Part shown: piece by piece, positions 6,672 to 14,163 of the stretch
Layout of the letters: each line of letters opens with the position of its first letter
Position numbering within the stretch: the stretch's first letter is position 1
Assembly: GCA_964420405.1 (NCBI GenBank)
Contig: CAYQTL010000086.1
Location: 1-17,183, forward strand
DNA from: CAYQTL01 sp964420405
GTDB taxonomy: Bacteria; Acidobacteriota; Thermoanaerobaculia; Thermoanaerobaculales; Sulfomarinibacteraceae
Reading direction: 5' to 3'
Length of the DNA: 17,183 nucleotides
The notes under the pieces: model-generated
Seen by the model: only the letters and a program-made list of their open reading frames with translations
Told to the model about the DNA's origin: nothing
Database searches by the model: none
Made by a program: the position numbers and the translations under genes

Positions 6672-6905
6672 ATGCAGCTCTCCGAGACCGCCGAGCCCCG
6701 TCGTGCCGACCGCCCCGAGCCGTTCTCGACCTATGTCCCCCGCGACATCGTCCGTCGCCTGAAGGTCGTGTCGGCGATCCGGGACGTCCCGGTGTGGTCG
6801 CTCGTGACGACGGCGATCGAGCGGTTCCTCGAAAGCTACGAGAGCGAGCACGGGGCGCTTCCTGAGCTCGCCGGAGACCGGGCCGGACGATCCCGCCGGA
6901 GGTGA
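6672..6905 (+). CDS. Small ribbon-helix-helix-like protein
   Basis: 77 residues. The segment EPFSTYVPRDIVRRLKVVSAIRDVPVWSLVTTAIERFLESYES (16-58) has the shape of a ribbon-helix-helix (CopG/Arc type) fold: one short strand, then two amphipathic helices joined by a turn at DVP. Such proteins dimerise to bind DNA and are often antitoxins or autoregulators. The C-terminus is basic (RAGRSRRR). The ATG at 6672 follows AAGAGG and sits 19 nt after a -10 box. Only 3 nt separate its stop from the next gene, and its 3' end supplies that gene's ribosome-binding site. Assignment is by fold pattern only; the exact family was not recognised. Confidence 0.65.
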   Translation: MQLSETAEPRRADRPEPFSTYVPRDIVRRLKVVSAIRDVPVWSLVTTAIERFLESYESEHGALPELAGDRAGRSRRR

Positions 6906-6908
6906 GCC

Positions 6909-7292
6909 GTGGACGCCGAATCCCTACGCTGGCTGCTCGTGACCGACTGGGCCGAGATCGAGAACACCCCCGACCGGGAGCGTCGGCCCGCGGAGCTGTA
7001 CCGCTGGCGCCACCGCGCCCGGTGCCTGGCGGAGATGCAGGGGCGGCCGCTCCACCATGTGGAGGAAGAGGTCCAGGAGGCGGCGCGGCGGCTCGCCGCC
7101 GAGCGCCGCCGGGATCTCGAGGCGGAGCTCGCCCGCGACCTTGCCTTCCAGCGTGCGACGGGGCGCGGCGTCCCGCCGCCGTGGAACCGCCGGCTCCACC
7201 GTCTCGCCGCCGCCAGCGGCCGACCCCTCGCCACCGTGCGTGCCGCCGTCGAGCAGGCGGCCGCCGCGATCCGGATCGTGTTCGCCGAGTAG
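6909..7292 (+). CDS. Unrecognised 127-aa protein with internal duplication
   Basis: I do not recognise the family. The GTG start at 6909 is set by a GGAGGTGAG ribosome-binding site that spans the stop of the upstream gene, so the pair is translationally coupled. The protein is predicted helical and strongly charged, with no signal peptide or membrane segment. Residues 33-62 and 92-121 align without gaps at 12 of 30 identical positions, sharing W-x2-R-x3-LA-x3-GRPL-x2-V-x3-V-x2-AA. An arginine/glutamate-rich helix (63-85) links them. Its place after an RHH-like gene recalls antitoxin-toxin order, but no known toxin motif is visible. A co-transcribed DNA-binding partner is equally possible. Confidence 0.7.
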   Translation: MDAESLRWLLVTDWAEIENTPDRERRPAELYRWRHRARCLAEMQGRPLHHVEEEVQEAARRLAAERRRDLEAELARDLAFQRATGRGVPPPWNRRLHRLAAASGRPLATVRAAVEQAAAAIRIVFAE

Positions 7293-7329
7293 AGCGTCTC
7301 TCCCCCTCCCTGCCCGGCTCCCGGTCGGT

Positions 7330-7360
7330 TCGACACCGCCGGGAGCCGGCGTGCTACCGT
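7330..7360 (+). promoter_or_regulatory. Leaderless promoter of the glycosyltransferase gene
   Basis: TCGACA (7330-7335), 19-nt spacer, TACCGT (7355-7360), then only 8 nt to the ATG at 7369. There is no Shine-Dalgarno sequence. The same CTGACA/TCGACA-N19-TANNNT layout occurs before the YdcF gene. Confidence 0.5.
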
Positions 7361-7368
7361 CCCCCGCC

Positions 7369-9564
7369 ATGGAGACCACACAGCCGACGACGCCGGACGG
7401 AGCGGGGATCCCATCCGGGTTTCGGCGGTCGCCGCGGCCTGTCGGACGTGTCGAGCTGCTGGTTCTGCTGGCGATCGTGATCGCCGCGGGCGCGACCCGC
7501 GTCGCCTACCTGCTCGAGATCCGCCACACGCCGGAGCTGCGGGTGCCGCCGGTGGACTCCGGGTTCAGCCTGTACTGGGCGCGCGCTCTGGCCACCGGCG
7601 ACTGGACGCTGCCGCCCCAGGCCCGTGGCCGCGATCCGATGATCCGCGACAACGCCTATCTCCGGCCGCCGGGCTACCCGTTCGTGCTCGCCGGCATGTA
7701 CCGCCTCACCGGCGGCGACCCGCTCGCCCTCCGCGCGGTGCAGATGGGCGGAGGCCTCCTCGGTGTCGTGCTCGCGTGGTGGCTCGGGCGGCGCCTCCTG
7801 TCACCCGCCGTCGGCCTGACCTGGGCACTGCTTCTCGGCGTTCACTGGGCGCCCGTCTACTTCGAGGGCGGCCTCCACGGAATGTGGCTCGTGGTCGCGC
7901 TGCTGCTGGTCCTTCTGCTGCTGATGCACCGGCTCGTCCGGACGCCGTCGGTGGCCGCGGCGGCCGCCGCCGGCGCGGTCTTCGGCGGGATCACGCTCGT
8001 CCGCCCCAATGTCCTGGTGACGGCTCCCCTGCTGGCGGCCTGGTGGGCCTGGGTGGCGTTCCGGCGCCGCCGGGGGCGCGTCGCCGCCGTCCACGCCGCC
8101 GTCGCCGTCCTCGCGGGCGCGCTCGTCATCGCCCCGGCGGTGGTCCGCAACCTGCGTGTGGCCGGCGCGCTGACGCCGGTCTCCGCCAACGGCGGCATCA
8201 CCCTGTGGGCGGGCACGAACCCCGCCGGCACCGGCGTGTCGAGCAGCCGGGTCGCCGGTCTCGGCACGTTCACCTCGCCCTGGCAGATGGCGGATCTGGT
8301 GCGGCGGCTCGAGCAGGAGACGGGCCGCGACCTGCGGTTCGCGGAGGCGTCGCGGATCCTCGGCCGCCGGGCGGCCCGCTGGGCGCTGGACCATCCCCGC
8401 GACGCCGCCGCCCTCACCCTGCGCAAGGCGGCGCTCTTCTGGGGTCCCCACGAGATCGCCCACAACCGGGCGCCGGCGGCCGAGCGCGCCGCCTCGCCCG
8501 TGCTCCGCCGGCTTCCCATGGGCTTCGCGCTGGCTCTCGCCGGCGGCCTCGCCGGCGCGATCCTGCTGATGACCAGGCCGGTCCGACGGCAGATGCCCGA
8601 CGGCGGACCCGAGACGCTCGTCGCCGCCGCGCTGCTCGCGCTCGGCTGGTTCGCCTCGTTTCTGCCGTTCTTCGTGACCTCGCTGTTCCGGCTGCCGGTG
8701 ATTCCCTTCCTGCTGCTCGGCTGGTCGGTGCTGGCGGTCCACGTGGTCCGCCTCGCGCTGGCACGGCGGCCGCTCCCCGCGGCGGCGTGGGTCGCGATCG
8801 CGGTCGCGGTCTGGGTCGTCGTCCGGATTCCGCTGGTGGAGGTCGATCCGGGGATCGACAAGATGCACGTCACCCGCGGCAACGCATGGATGCACCTCGG
8901 GCAGCCAGGACGTGCCGAGGCCGAGTTCCGCGCCGCCCTCGACGCCCACGCGGGATCGTGGCAGGCCCACAACGGGCTCGGCGCCGTCCTCCTCGAGACC
9001 GGGCGGGTCGCCGAGGCGGAGCGTCACTTCGTGGAGGCGGTACGGCTCGAGCCCGGCCTGACGGTGGCCCGGGCCAACCTCGGCCTCGCGTTCGCCCGGC
9101 GCGGGGCGTGGGCACCCGCCGCCGACATGTTCCGCTCGGTGGTCGCAGACGAGCCCGCCAACGCCGACGCCTGGGCGAACCTCGGGGTGTCGCTCGAGGT
9201 CCTCGGCCGTCCGCAAGCGGCGGTCCAGGCCTACGGCGGCGCCCTCGAGGTCGCACCGGTCCACCCACTGGCCGCCAACAACCTCGCGTGGCTGCTGGCG
9301 ACCTCCCCTGACGGGACGGTCCGGGACGGGACGCGCGCCGTTTCGATCGCCGAGCGTCTCGTCGCCTCGGCCCCGACCGCCGCCACCCTCGACACCCTGG
9401 CGGCGGCCCTCGCCGAGGCCGGCGACCTCGAGGGCGCGGCCGCGACCGCCGAGCGCGCGCTCGAGGCGGCCCGGGACGACCCCGTGCTCGCCGCCGACGT
9501 GGCGGCGCGGCTGGAGATGTTCCGGGCGGGCCGGCCGTACCGCGACCGTCCTGCCGGCGGCTGA
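7369..9564 (+). CDS. Polytopic glycosyltransferase-like protein with C-terminal TPR repeats
   Basis: 731 residues. The N-terminal part (about 25-490) is a multi-helix membrane region of the GT-39/ArnT-like (GT-C fold) kind: an acidic residue in the first periplasmic loop (VDSGFSLYWARALATGDW, D63), the PPGYPFVLAG motif (100-109), and hydrophobic helices through 490 including LFRLPVIPFLLLGWSVL. GT-C enzymes move a sugar from a polyprenyl-phosphate carrier to lipid or protein on the outer face of the inner membrane. Residues about 500-705 are TPR repeats, ending with NNLAWLLATSPDGTVRDG (637-654). ATG 7369 is chosen because the -10 box ends 8 nt upstream and the in-frame extension from 7057 overlaps the preceding gene. 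Donor and acceptor are unknown. Confidence 0.82.
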   Translation: METTQPTTPDGAGIPSGFRRSPRPVGRVELLVLLAIVIAAGATRVAYLLEIRHTPELRVPPVDSGFSLYWARALATGDWTLPPQARGRDPMIRDNAYLRPPGYPFVLAGMYRLTGGDPLALRAVQMGGGLLGVVLAWWLGRRLLSPAVGLTWALLLGVHWAPVYFEGGLHGMWLVVALLLVLLLLMHRLVRTPSVAAAAAAGAVFGGITLVRPNVLVTAPLLAAWWAWVAFRRRRGRVAAVHAAVAVLAGALVIAPAVVRNLRVAGALTPVSANGGITLWAGTNPAGTGVSSSRVAGLGTFTSPWQMADLVRRLEQETGRDLRFAEASRILGRRAARWALDHPRDAAALTLRKAALFWGPHEIAHNRAPAAERAASPVLRRLPMGFALALAGGLAGAILLMTRPVRRQMPDGGPETLVAAALLALGWFASFLPFFVTSLFRLPVIPFLLLGWSVLAVHVVRLALARRPLPAAAWVAIAVAVWVVVRIPLVEVDPGIDKMHVTRGNAWMHLGQPGRAEAEFRAALDAHAGSWQAHNGLGAVLLETGRVAEAERHFVEAVRLEPGLTVARANLGLAFARRGAWAPAADMFRSVVADEPANADAWANLGVSLEVLGRPQAAVQAYGGALEVAPVHPLAANNLAWLLATSPDGTVRDGTRAVSIAERLVASAPTAATLDTLAAALAEAGDLEGAAATAERALEAARDDPVLAADVAARLEMFRAGRPYRDRPAGG

Positions 9565-9587
9565 GCGGGGCCGTCGAGCCTGCGGGC

Positions 9588-9603
9588 CGGACGGTCCCGT
9601 CCG
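9588..9603. terminator. Short inverted repeat between convergent genes
   Basis: CGGACGG (9588-9594), TC, CCGTCCG (9597-9603). It fills the 39-bp gap between the convergent glycosyltransferase and psd stops. It could be a weak bidirectional terminator; it has no T-run. Confidence 0.35.
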
Positions 9604-10542
9604 TCAGGCGCCGGCCTCTGCCAGGATCTCCCCGAGCCGGATCGGCGTGCCCGGAGCGCGGTGGCGGGTCGGACCCGTCGCGCCGGGAGCCGCGAGCACG
9701 ACCACTGTCGAACCGAGGTGGAACGCCATCAGCTCCTCGCCGCGAGCGACGGCGACCGGCGGCTCGTAGCGCCGGCTCGCGGGGCATGCCCCGCGGCGGT
9801 TGGTGACGCCGCCCGAGGGTCCCGCCCACGTCGGATCGAACGCCGCCGAGATCCGGCCGACGTTGAACGCGCCGACCGCCACCACCGCGACCGGACCGGA
9901 CGCCGTCTCGACGACGCAGCCGAGGCGCTCGTTGCGCGCGAAGAGCCGCGGCTCCACCGCCGCCAGGGGGCGATTGACGGGCAGCAGCCGGCCCGGCTCG
10001 TGCCTCGCCCAGGACACGGCGCCCGCGCAGGGGGCGTGGATCCGGTGGTAGTCGCGGGGGCTCAGGTACAGCGTCTGGTACCAGCCGTCGTCGAAACGGG
10101 CCGCCTGCTCCGGGTCGCCGAGGAGCTCGGACGCCGTGTACCGCAGTCCCTTGGCCTGGATCAGCCGGCCCTCGTCCACCGTCCCCGACTCGGACACCGA
10201 GCCGTCCACCGGCGAGACCAGGGCGCCGGCGTCGTCCGGCATCGGCCTGCAGCCGGGTCGCAGCCGGCGCACGAAGAACGCGTCGAGGCTCGGGTACCCG
10301 GCGGGTGGATGCTCCGCCTCCTCGAGGTCCACTCCCACCAGCCGGGCGAACGCCCCCAGCACGAGCGGCCGCAGCGGGCGCGGCAGACGTACGTCGGCCA
10401 GGCGGCCGAACGCGCGGCTGAGGACGCCCTGCGGAAGCCGGCGCATGCTCCAGGCGAACAGACGCCAGCTCGCCGGCGCCTCCGCCGGACCGGCTTCGTG
10501 GCGACGATCGCGCACGGGCGTGTCCGGTGCCGCTTCCCTCAC
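9604..10542 (-). CDS. psd: Phosphatidylserine decarboxylase proenzyme
   Basis: Converts phosphatidylserine to phosphatidylethanolamine at the inner membrane. It is made as a proenzyme that cleaves itself at the Gly-Ser bond of LGST to give a pyruvoyl group. Counting from the GTG at 10542 the protein is 312 residues. Visible are SPVDGSV (catalytic Asp 113), YHRIHAP (His 166/169) and FHLGSTVVVL (cleavage G277-S278), followed by a short alpha chain. This start is preferred over the upstream ATG at 10623 because a TACAGT -10 box lies 6 nt before it and the extra 27 residues are Ala/Pro-rich with no family match. No Shine-Dalgarno sequence is seen, so initiation is probably leaderless. No phosphatidylserine synthase gene is adjacent. 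It is divergent from the MutS-like gene. Confidence 0.93.
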   Translation of the reverse strand: MREAAPDTPVRDRRHEAGPAEAPASWRLFAWSMRRLPQGVLSRAFGRLADVRLPRPLRPLVLGAFARLVGVDLEEAEHPPAGYPSLDAFFVRRLRPGCRPMPDDAGALVSPVDGSVSESGTVDEGRLIQAKGLRYTASELLGDPEQAARFDDGWYQTLYLSPRDYHRIHAPCAGAVSWARHEPGRLLPVNRPLAAVEPRLFARNERLGCVVETASGPVAVVAVGAFNVGRISAAFDPTWAGPSGGVTNRRGACPASRRYEPPVAVARGEELMAFHLGSTVVVLAAPGATGPTRHRAPGTPIRLGEILAEAGA

Positions 10543-10548
10543 GGTTCG

Positions 10549-10554
10549 ACTGTA
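10549..10554 (-). promoter_or_regulatory. Leaderless -10 box of psd
   Basis: TACAGT on the minus strand ends 6 nt before the GTG at 10542. No convincing -35 hexamer is seen upstream. Confidence 0.45.
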
Positions 10555-10633
10555 CACCGGCGACGCACGCCCCGGGGCCGGTGCGGTGCCGGGCGGAGCG
10601 GGCACGGACGCGGACGCGGACACGGGTGGAGGG

Positions 10634-10674
10634 CGACCGCGGTCGTTGAGGGGCTGCGCGGTGGCGCCGGCGCC
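10634..10674. promoter_or_regulatory. Two 12-bp palindromes in divergent promoter region
   Basis: CGACCGCGGTCG (10634-10645) and GGCGCCGGCGCC (10663-10674) are both perfect. The second covers the -35 region of the MutS-like gene promoter. They may be regulator sites, but short GC palindromes also arise by chance in this base composition. Confidence 0.3.
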
Positions 10675-10687
10675 GACGGGGGGCCGT

Positions 10688-10693
10688 TACACT
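10688..10693 (+). promoter_or_regulatory. Leaderless -10 box of the MutS-like gene
   Basis: TACACT followed by 7 nt and the GTG at 10701, with no Shine-Dalgarno sequence. This supports the long reading of the protein over an ATG at 10791. Confidence 0.45.
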
Positions 10694-10700
10694 GATACAC

Positions 10701-12464
10701 GTGATCGTGCGCACGTCCGCCCTGCGACGTCGCGCCGAGGCCGGGCCCGGCAGCCGCGTGCACCGGGACGGGCGTCGCGGCGGCGAGTCGATGCTCGGCG
10801 CCCTCGCCCGGCTGGTGCTCGGCGGCGGCGGCTCGGGACACCAGCCGGGAGAGCTCGACGGGCTGCGCCTGCCCGACCTGCTCGACCCCGACCCGCCGTC
10901 CGATCCCGATCCCGAGGCGCTGCTGAACCACCTCGAGCTGGCGTTCCTGGGACGCGCCAGCGCCGGGGAGATCGACGCCGAGCTCGACGCGATGCCGGCC
11001 GGTGACAGCCCGTGGACCGCCGCCCACTTCGCCGAGGACCTGTTCCTCGCCGAGCTCGTGCGCCGGGTGCTGACGGTGACCATCCGCGGCCGCGGGCTGC
11101 CGATGCACCGCGGCTTCGTCGAGCGGACCCTCGCCCATCCGCCCCACGACCTGCGGACGGTGCGCCACCGCCAGGAGATCCTCCGGGAGCTGGAGGCCGA
11201 GCCGTCCCTCGCCGCCGCGGCGGAGGAGCTGGCCCTCCGGATCGGCGGGCTGCTCGCCCTGCTGCGGGCGTCGCGCGACGACGCACGGCTGGAACCGATC
11301 CGGTTCCGGTTCGACGTCCTGCGGGCGTTCCGGGCGGTGGTGGTGCAGATGGACGAGGGATTCGCGGGGGCCCGCTCGGGGCTGGCGGCGGTCCATCGCG
11401 CCGGCGCCGAGATCCGGTCGTCCGGAGCCTTCGAGCGGATGGTGGCACTGGTCGACCACCACGAGGCGATGGCCAGCCTGACCCTCGACGCCGTGATCGG
11501 CTCGGACGGCCGCCTGCGCCACCTCGAGATCGTCCGGCTCCGGGAGCGGCGTCGCAACCCCTTCTACCGCCGGCCGCTGCGCCGGTGGTGGGACCGGCTG
11601 CGGATCGCCTGGCGGCGGTACAGCCTCGACCCGCAGGAGATCACCGAGCGGCTCGTGGCGGGTGTCTACCAGGAGATCGCGCCGGCCCTCGCCCGCACCG
11701 TCCAGCTGCTGCCCCACCTCGAGATCTACCTGGCGTCCCGCAGCTTCGCCGCCGACGCCCGCCGGCGCGGGCTCGGCGTGTGTCTGCCCGAGCTCGGGAA
11801 GGGGGCGCACCTGGCGGTCGACGGGCTCTTCAACCCGCTCCTGCTGGCCCTGATGGAGCGGCCGGTGCCGTCGGATCTCCGGGTCGATCCCGACGCTCCG
11901 GTGGTGCTCGTGACGGGCCCCAACTCGGGCGGCAAGACCCGCCTGCTGCAGGCGATCGGGCTGCTGCAGGTGCTGGGGCAGTCGGGGCTGTTCGCGCCCT
12001 GTGCCCGCGCCACGCTGCCCCTGGCCTCGGGGCTGTACGCCTCGATCATCGAGCTCGACCGCGCGTTCCAGTCGGAAGGGCGTCTCGGCACCGAGCTGGT
12101 CCGGCTGCGGACGCTGTTCGAGACCGCCCCCACCGGGTCGCTGGTGCTGCTCGACGAGCTGTGCTCCGGCACCAACCCGTCCGAGGCGATCGAGATCATC
12201 GACACGGTGCTGCGGCTGCTGCAGCAGCTGCGCCCCGTGGCCTTCGTGACCACCCACTTCCTCGACTTCGCGGAGGACCTGCGGCGACGGGCGCCGTCCG
12301 ACGGCACCGCGTTCCTGCAGGCCGAGGTCGACCCGGCCGCCGGCGCCACCTACCGGTTCATCCCCGGCGTCGCCACCACCTCGCTGGCGGTCGGCACCGC
12401 CCGCCGCCTCGGCGTCACCTTCGAGGAGCTCGCGCGACGGTTGGAGCAGCGCCGGCGTCCCTGA
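10701..12464 (+). CDS. MutS-family ATPase lacking the mismatch-recognition domain
   Basis: 587 residues. The C-terminal domain is a MutS-type ABC ATPase: Walker A GPNSGGKT (406-413), a signature-like SEGRLGTELVRL (458-469), Walker B LVLLDELCSGTNPSEA (481-496) and the TTH switch (517-519). The middle (about 170-400) is helical, as in MutS lever/core domains. There is no N-terminal mismatch-binding domain with the F-x-E motif, and no Smr nuclease domain at the end, so it is neither MutS nor complete MutS2. GSGTNPSE-type Walker B wording is nearer MutS2. A basic, tryptophan-rich stretch (RRNPFYRRPLRRWWDRLRIAWRRY, 284-307) is unusual and could bind membrane or nucleic acid. Substrate and role are unknown. 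The gene is single, divergent from psd and followed by a hairpin. Confidence 0.85.
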   Translation: MIVRTSALRRRAEAGPGSRVHRDGRRGGESMLGALARLVLGGGGSGHQPGELDGLRLPDLLDPDPPSDPDPEALLNHLELAFLGRASAGEIDAELDAMPAGDSPWTAAHFAEDLFLAELVRRVLTVTIRGRGLPMHRGFVERTLAHPPHDLRTVRHRQEILRELEAEPSLAAAAEELALRIGGLLALLRASRDDARLEPIRFRFDVLRAFRAVVVQMDEGFAGARSGLAAVHRAGAEIRSSGAFERMVALVDHHEAMASLTLDAVIGSDGRLRHLEIVRLRERRRNPFYRRPLRRWWDRLRIAWRRYSLDPQEITERLVAGVYQEIAPALARTVQLLPHLEIYLASRSFAADARRRGLGVCLPELGKGAHLAVDGLFNPLLLALMERPVPSDLRVDPDAPVVLVTGPNSGGKTRLLQAIGLLQVLGQSGLFAPCARATLPLASGLYASIIELDRAFQSEGRLGTELVRLRTLFETAPTGSLVLLDELCSGTNPSEAIEIIDTVLRLLQQLRPVAFVTTHFLDFAEDLRRRAPSDGTAFLQAEVDPAAGATYRFIPGVATTSLAVGTARRLGVTFEELARRLEQRRRP

Positions 12465-12484
12465 CCCGCGCCGTCCCTCCCGAT

Positions 12485-12527
12485 CCCGGTCCCGGAGAGC
12501 TCATCGGGGGGCGGGAACGGGACCGGG
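12485..12527. terminator. Bidirectional terminator-like hairpin built from the hexamer repeat
   Basis: CCCGGTCCCG (12485-12494) and CGGGACCGGG (12518-12527) form a perfect 10-bp stem with a 23-nt loop. It sits between the convergent MutS-like and hemolysin III genes. The arms are of the same GATCCC/GGTCCC sequence type as the paired arrays near 811 and 6369. Confidence 0.55.
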
Positions 12528-12566
12528 TGGCGGCGCGTGGCCCCGGCGGACGTGGACCGGTCCCCC

Positions 12567-13214
12567 TCAACCCACCACGACCCTCGCGACGGCGAGGAAG
12601 TGGAGCACGCTGCCGGCGAGCACGAAGAGATGCCAGACGGTGTGGCCGTAGGGCAGGCGTCGCCAGGCGTAGAACACGAGCCCGACGGTGTAGGAGACCC
12701 CGCCCACCACCAGCAGCACCAGCGTCGGCAGGTCGACCGACGCCACCAGCGGCCGGAACGCCACCACCACCAGCCAGCCCATGACGACGTACAGCGCGGT
12801 CGCGACGACCTTGAACCGGCGCCGCGCGACGGCCGACAGCACGATCCCCACGGCGGCCAGACCCCACACCACGCCGAACAGGCTCCACCCCCAGGCGCCG
12901 CGCAGACAGATCAGCGAGATCGGCGTGTAGGTCCCCGCGATCAGCAGGTAGATGGCCGAGTGGTCGAGGACCTGGAACACCCGCTTGGCGCGCGGGCACG
13001 GCAGCGCGTGGTACAGGGTCGACGCCCCGTACAGCAGGACCAGGCTGGTCCCGAACACGGCCGACGCCGTCACCGCCATGGCGCTGCCCTCGAGCGCGGC
13101 CAGCGTCACCAGCACCGCCAGGCCGGCGGCGCTGAGCATCCAGCCGACGCCGTGGGTGATGCTGTTGGCGAGCTCCTCTCCGAACGAGTAGCGCTTCCAG
13201 GCCGCTGCCGTCAT
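12567..13214 (-). CDS. trhA: Hemolysin III / PAQR-family membrane protein
   Basis: 215-residue inner-membrane protein with seven hydrophobic segments. It carries the family's conserved residues: SxxxH (S65-H69, STLYH), LDHSAIYLLIAGTYTP (83-98, D84 H85) and HxxxH (H191-H195, HTVWH), which together form a zinc site in PAQR relatives. Bacterial TrhA/YqfA members affect membrane lipid homeostasis; the haemolysin name is historical. The ATG at 13214 follows GGAGG. It has its own TAGACT -10 box in the 55-bp gap after the YdcF gene. Confidence 0.93.
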   Translation of the reverse strand: MTAAAWKRYSFGEELANSITHGVGWMLSAAGLAVLVTLAALEGSAMAVTASAVFGTSLVLLYGASTLYHALPCPRAKRVFQVLDHSAIYLLIAGTYTPISLICLRGAWGWSLFGVVWGLAAVGIVLSAVARRRFKVVATALYVVMGWLVVVAFRPLVASVDLPTLVLLVVGGVSYTVGLVFYAWRRLPYGHTVWHLFVLAGSVLHFLAVARVVVG

Positions 13215-13225
13215 ACCGATCCTCC

Positions 13226-13242
13226 GTGCCGCGCCGCGGCAC
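13226..13242. promoter_or_regulatory. Hairpin next to the ribosome-binding site of the hemolysin III gene
   Basis: Inverted repeat GTGCCGCG-C-CGCGGCAC in the short leader, directly upstream of GGAGG (13221-13225). Because it abuts the Shine-Dalgarno sequence it could affect initiation, or it may be a protein-binding palindrome. Confidence 0.35.
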
Positions 13243-13246
13243 GCCG

Positions 13247-13252
13247 AGTCTA
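13247..13252 (-). promoter_or_regulatory. -10 box of the hemolysin III gene
   Basis: Minus-strand TAGACT, 32 nt before the start codon. TGACG-like sequence lies about 16 nt upstream. Identical to the -10 box of the neighbouring YdcF gene. Confidence 0.45.
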
Positions 13253-13269
13253 CCCCATCGTCGTCGCCG

Positions 13270-14157
13270 TCAGCGGCTCGCGATCCGACCGAGCAGCTCC
13301 CAGCACCCCCGGTGGACGGCGGCGAAGCCCTCGCCCGAGGGCAGCAGCGACTGGGGCGCCGGAGGTTCCGGCGAGCCCACCAGTCCGGCCGGCAGCGGCT
13401 CCAGCTCGAGACCCCGCGCCCTGGCCAGCGCCAGCGCCCGCCGCATGTGGTAGCCCGACGTCACGAGCCCGACGCGCCGCCATCCCCGTCGCTCCACGAG
13501 GCCGGCGAGGGCGTCCATCTCCTCGGCTGTGGTGCGGGGTCCCGGCACCTCGACGACCAGCGCGTGCGGAACGCCGATCCCGGTCCACAGCCGCGCGGTC
13601 ACCTCCGGCACGGTCCGCTCGACGCCACCGACCTCGACCACCGGCCCCGTCGTCACCAGCAGGCGGGTCCGGCCGGCCCACAGCAGCCGCGCACCGAGCA
13701 CCGGCCGGTCGCCGGACTCGCCCAGGGCCGGCCGCCCGTCCTCACCGGCGCGCACGCCCCCGCCGAGCACCACGACGGCGTCGAGGGTCGGACCGGCGAA
13801 CGGGTCGATGCCGGCGTACGGCCGCTCGAGCCACGACAGCACCGCGCCGCCCACGAGGCCGTTGCCGGCGACGGTGTAGGCGACCCACAGCACCCACAGC
13901 GCCGCCGCCGGACGCCCGCGGTCGGCCCGCCACCACGCCAGTCCGAGCAGGCCGAGCCACACCAGCCCGGCCGGCATCGCCACCGTGCCCAGGACCTTGC
14001 GCACGTCGAAGGTGCCGCACAGCAGGACCCACGCGACGACCGCGACGGCCGCGGCCACCGCCAGTCCCACCGCGGTCACAGCCCGCAAGCGGCGCCGGCC
14101 CGCGACCGCCGCGACGAGGAGCCCCACCGCGGCCAGGAACAGGGCCGTCGACAGCAT
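13270..14157 (-). CDS. YdcF/ElyC family (DUF218) membrane protein
   Basis: 295 residues. Hydrophobic helices at about 4-20, 27-47, 58-75 and 84-108 are followed by a DUF218 domain: DAVVVLGGGV (126-135), the TTAEEMDAL helix and VTSGYHMRRA, where the family keeps a polar active-site-like pocket. Relatives ElyC and SanA act in envelope/peptidoglycan homeostasis, with the domain generally placed outside the cytoplasm; biochemistry is poorly defined. ATG 14157 follows a TAGACT -10 box by 6 nt and has no Shine-Dalgarno, so it is probably leaderless. The usual Asn of the TxxN motif is not seen (TTAEEM). Confidence 0.85.
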   Translation of the reverse strand: MLSTALFLAAVGLLVAAVAGRRRLRAVTAVGLAVAAAVAVVAWVLLCGTFDVRKVLGTVAMPAGLVWLGLLGLAWWRADRGRPAAALWVLWVAYTVAGNGLVGGAVLSWLERPYAGIDPFAGPTLDAVVVLGGGVRAGEDGRPALGESGDRPVLGARLLWAGRTRLLVTTGPVVEVGGVERTVPEVTARLWTGIGVPHALVVEVPGPRTTAEEMDALAGLVERRGWRRVGLVTSGYHMRRALALARARGLELEPLPAGLVGSPEPPAPQSLLPSGEGFAAVHRGCWELLGRIASR

Positions 14158-14163
14158 GCGGCC

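Noticed and set aside
10543..10623. N-terminal extension of psd to an ATG at 10623
   Set aside because: It is Ala/Pro-rich, runs through the -10 box and is not needed by the family; the GTG at 10542 is better placed.
8870..11557. 895-aa minus-strand open frame
   Set aside because: It crosses the real glycosyltransferase, psd and MutS-like genes in the wrong frame and is made of low-complexity Arg/Ala/Pro sequence; long shadow frames are expected at this GC content.
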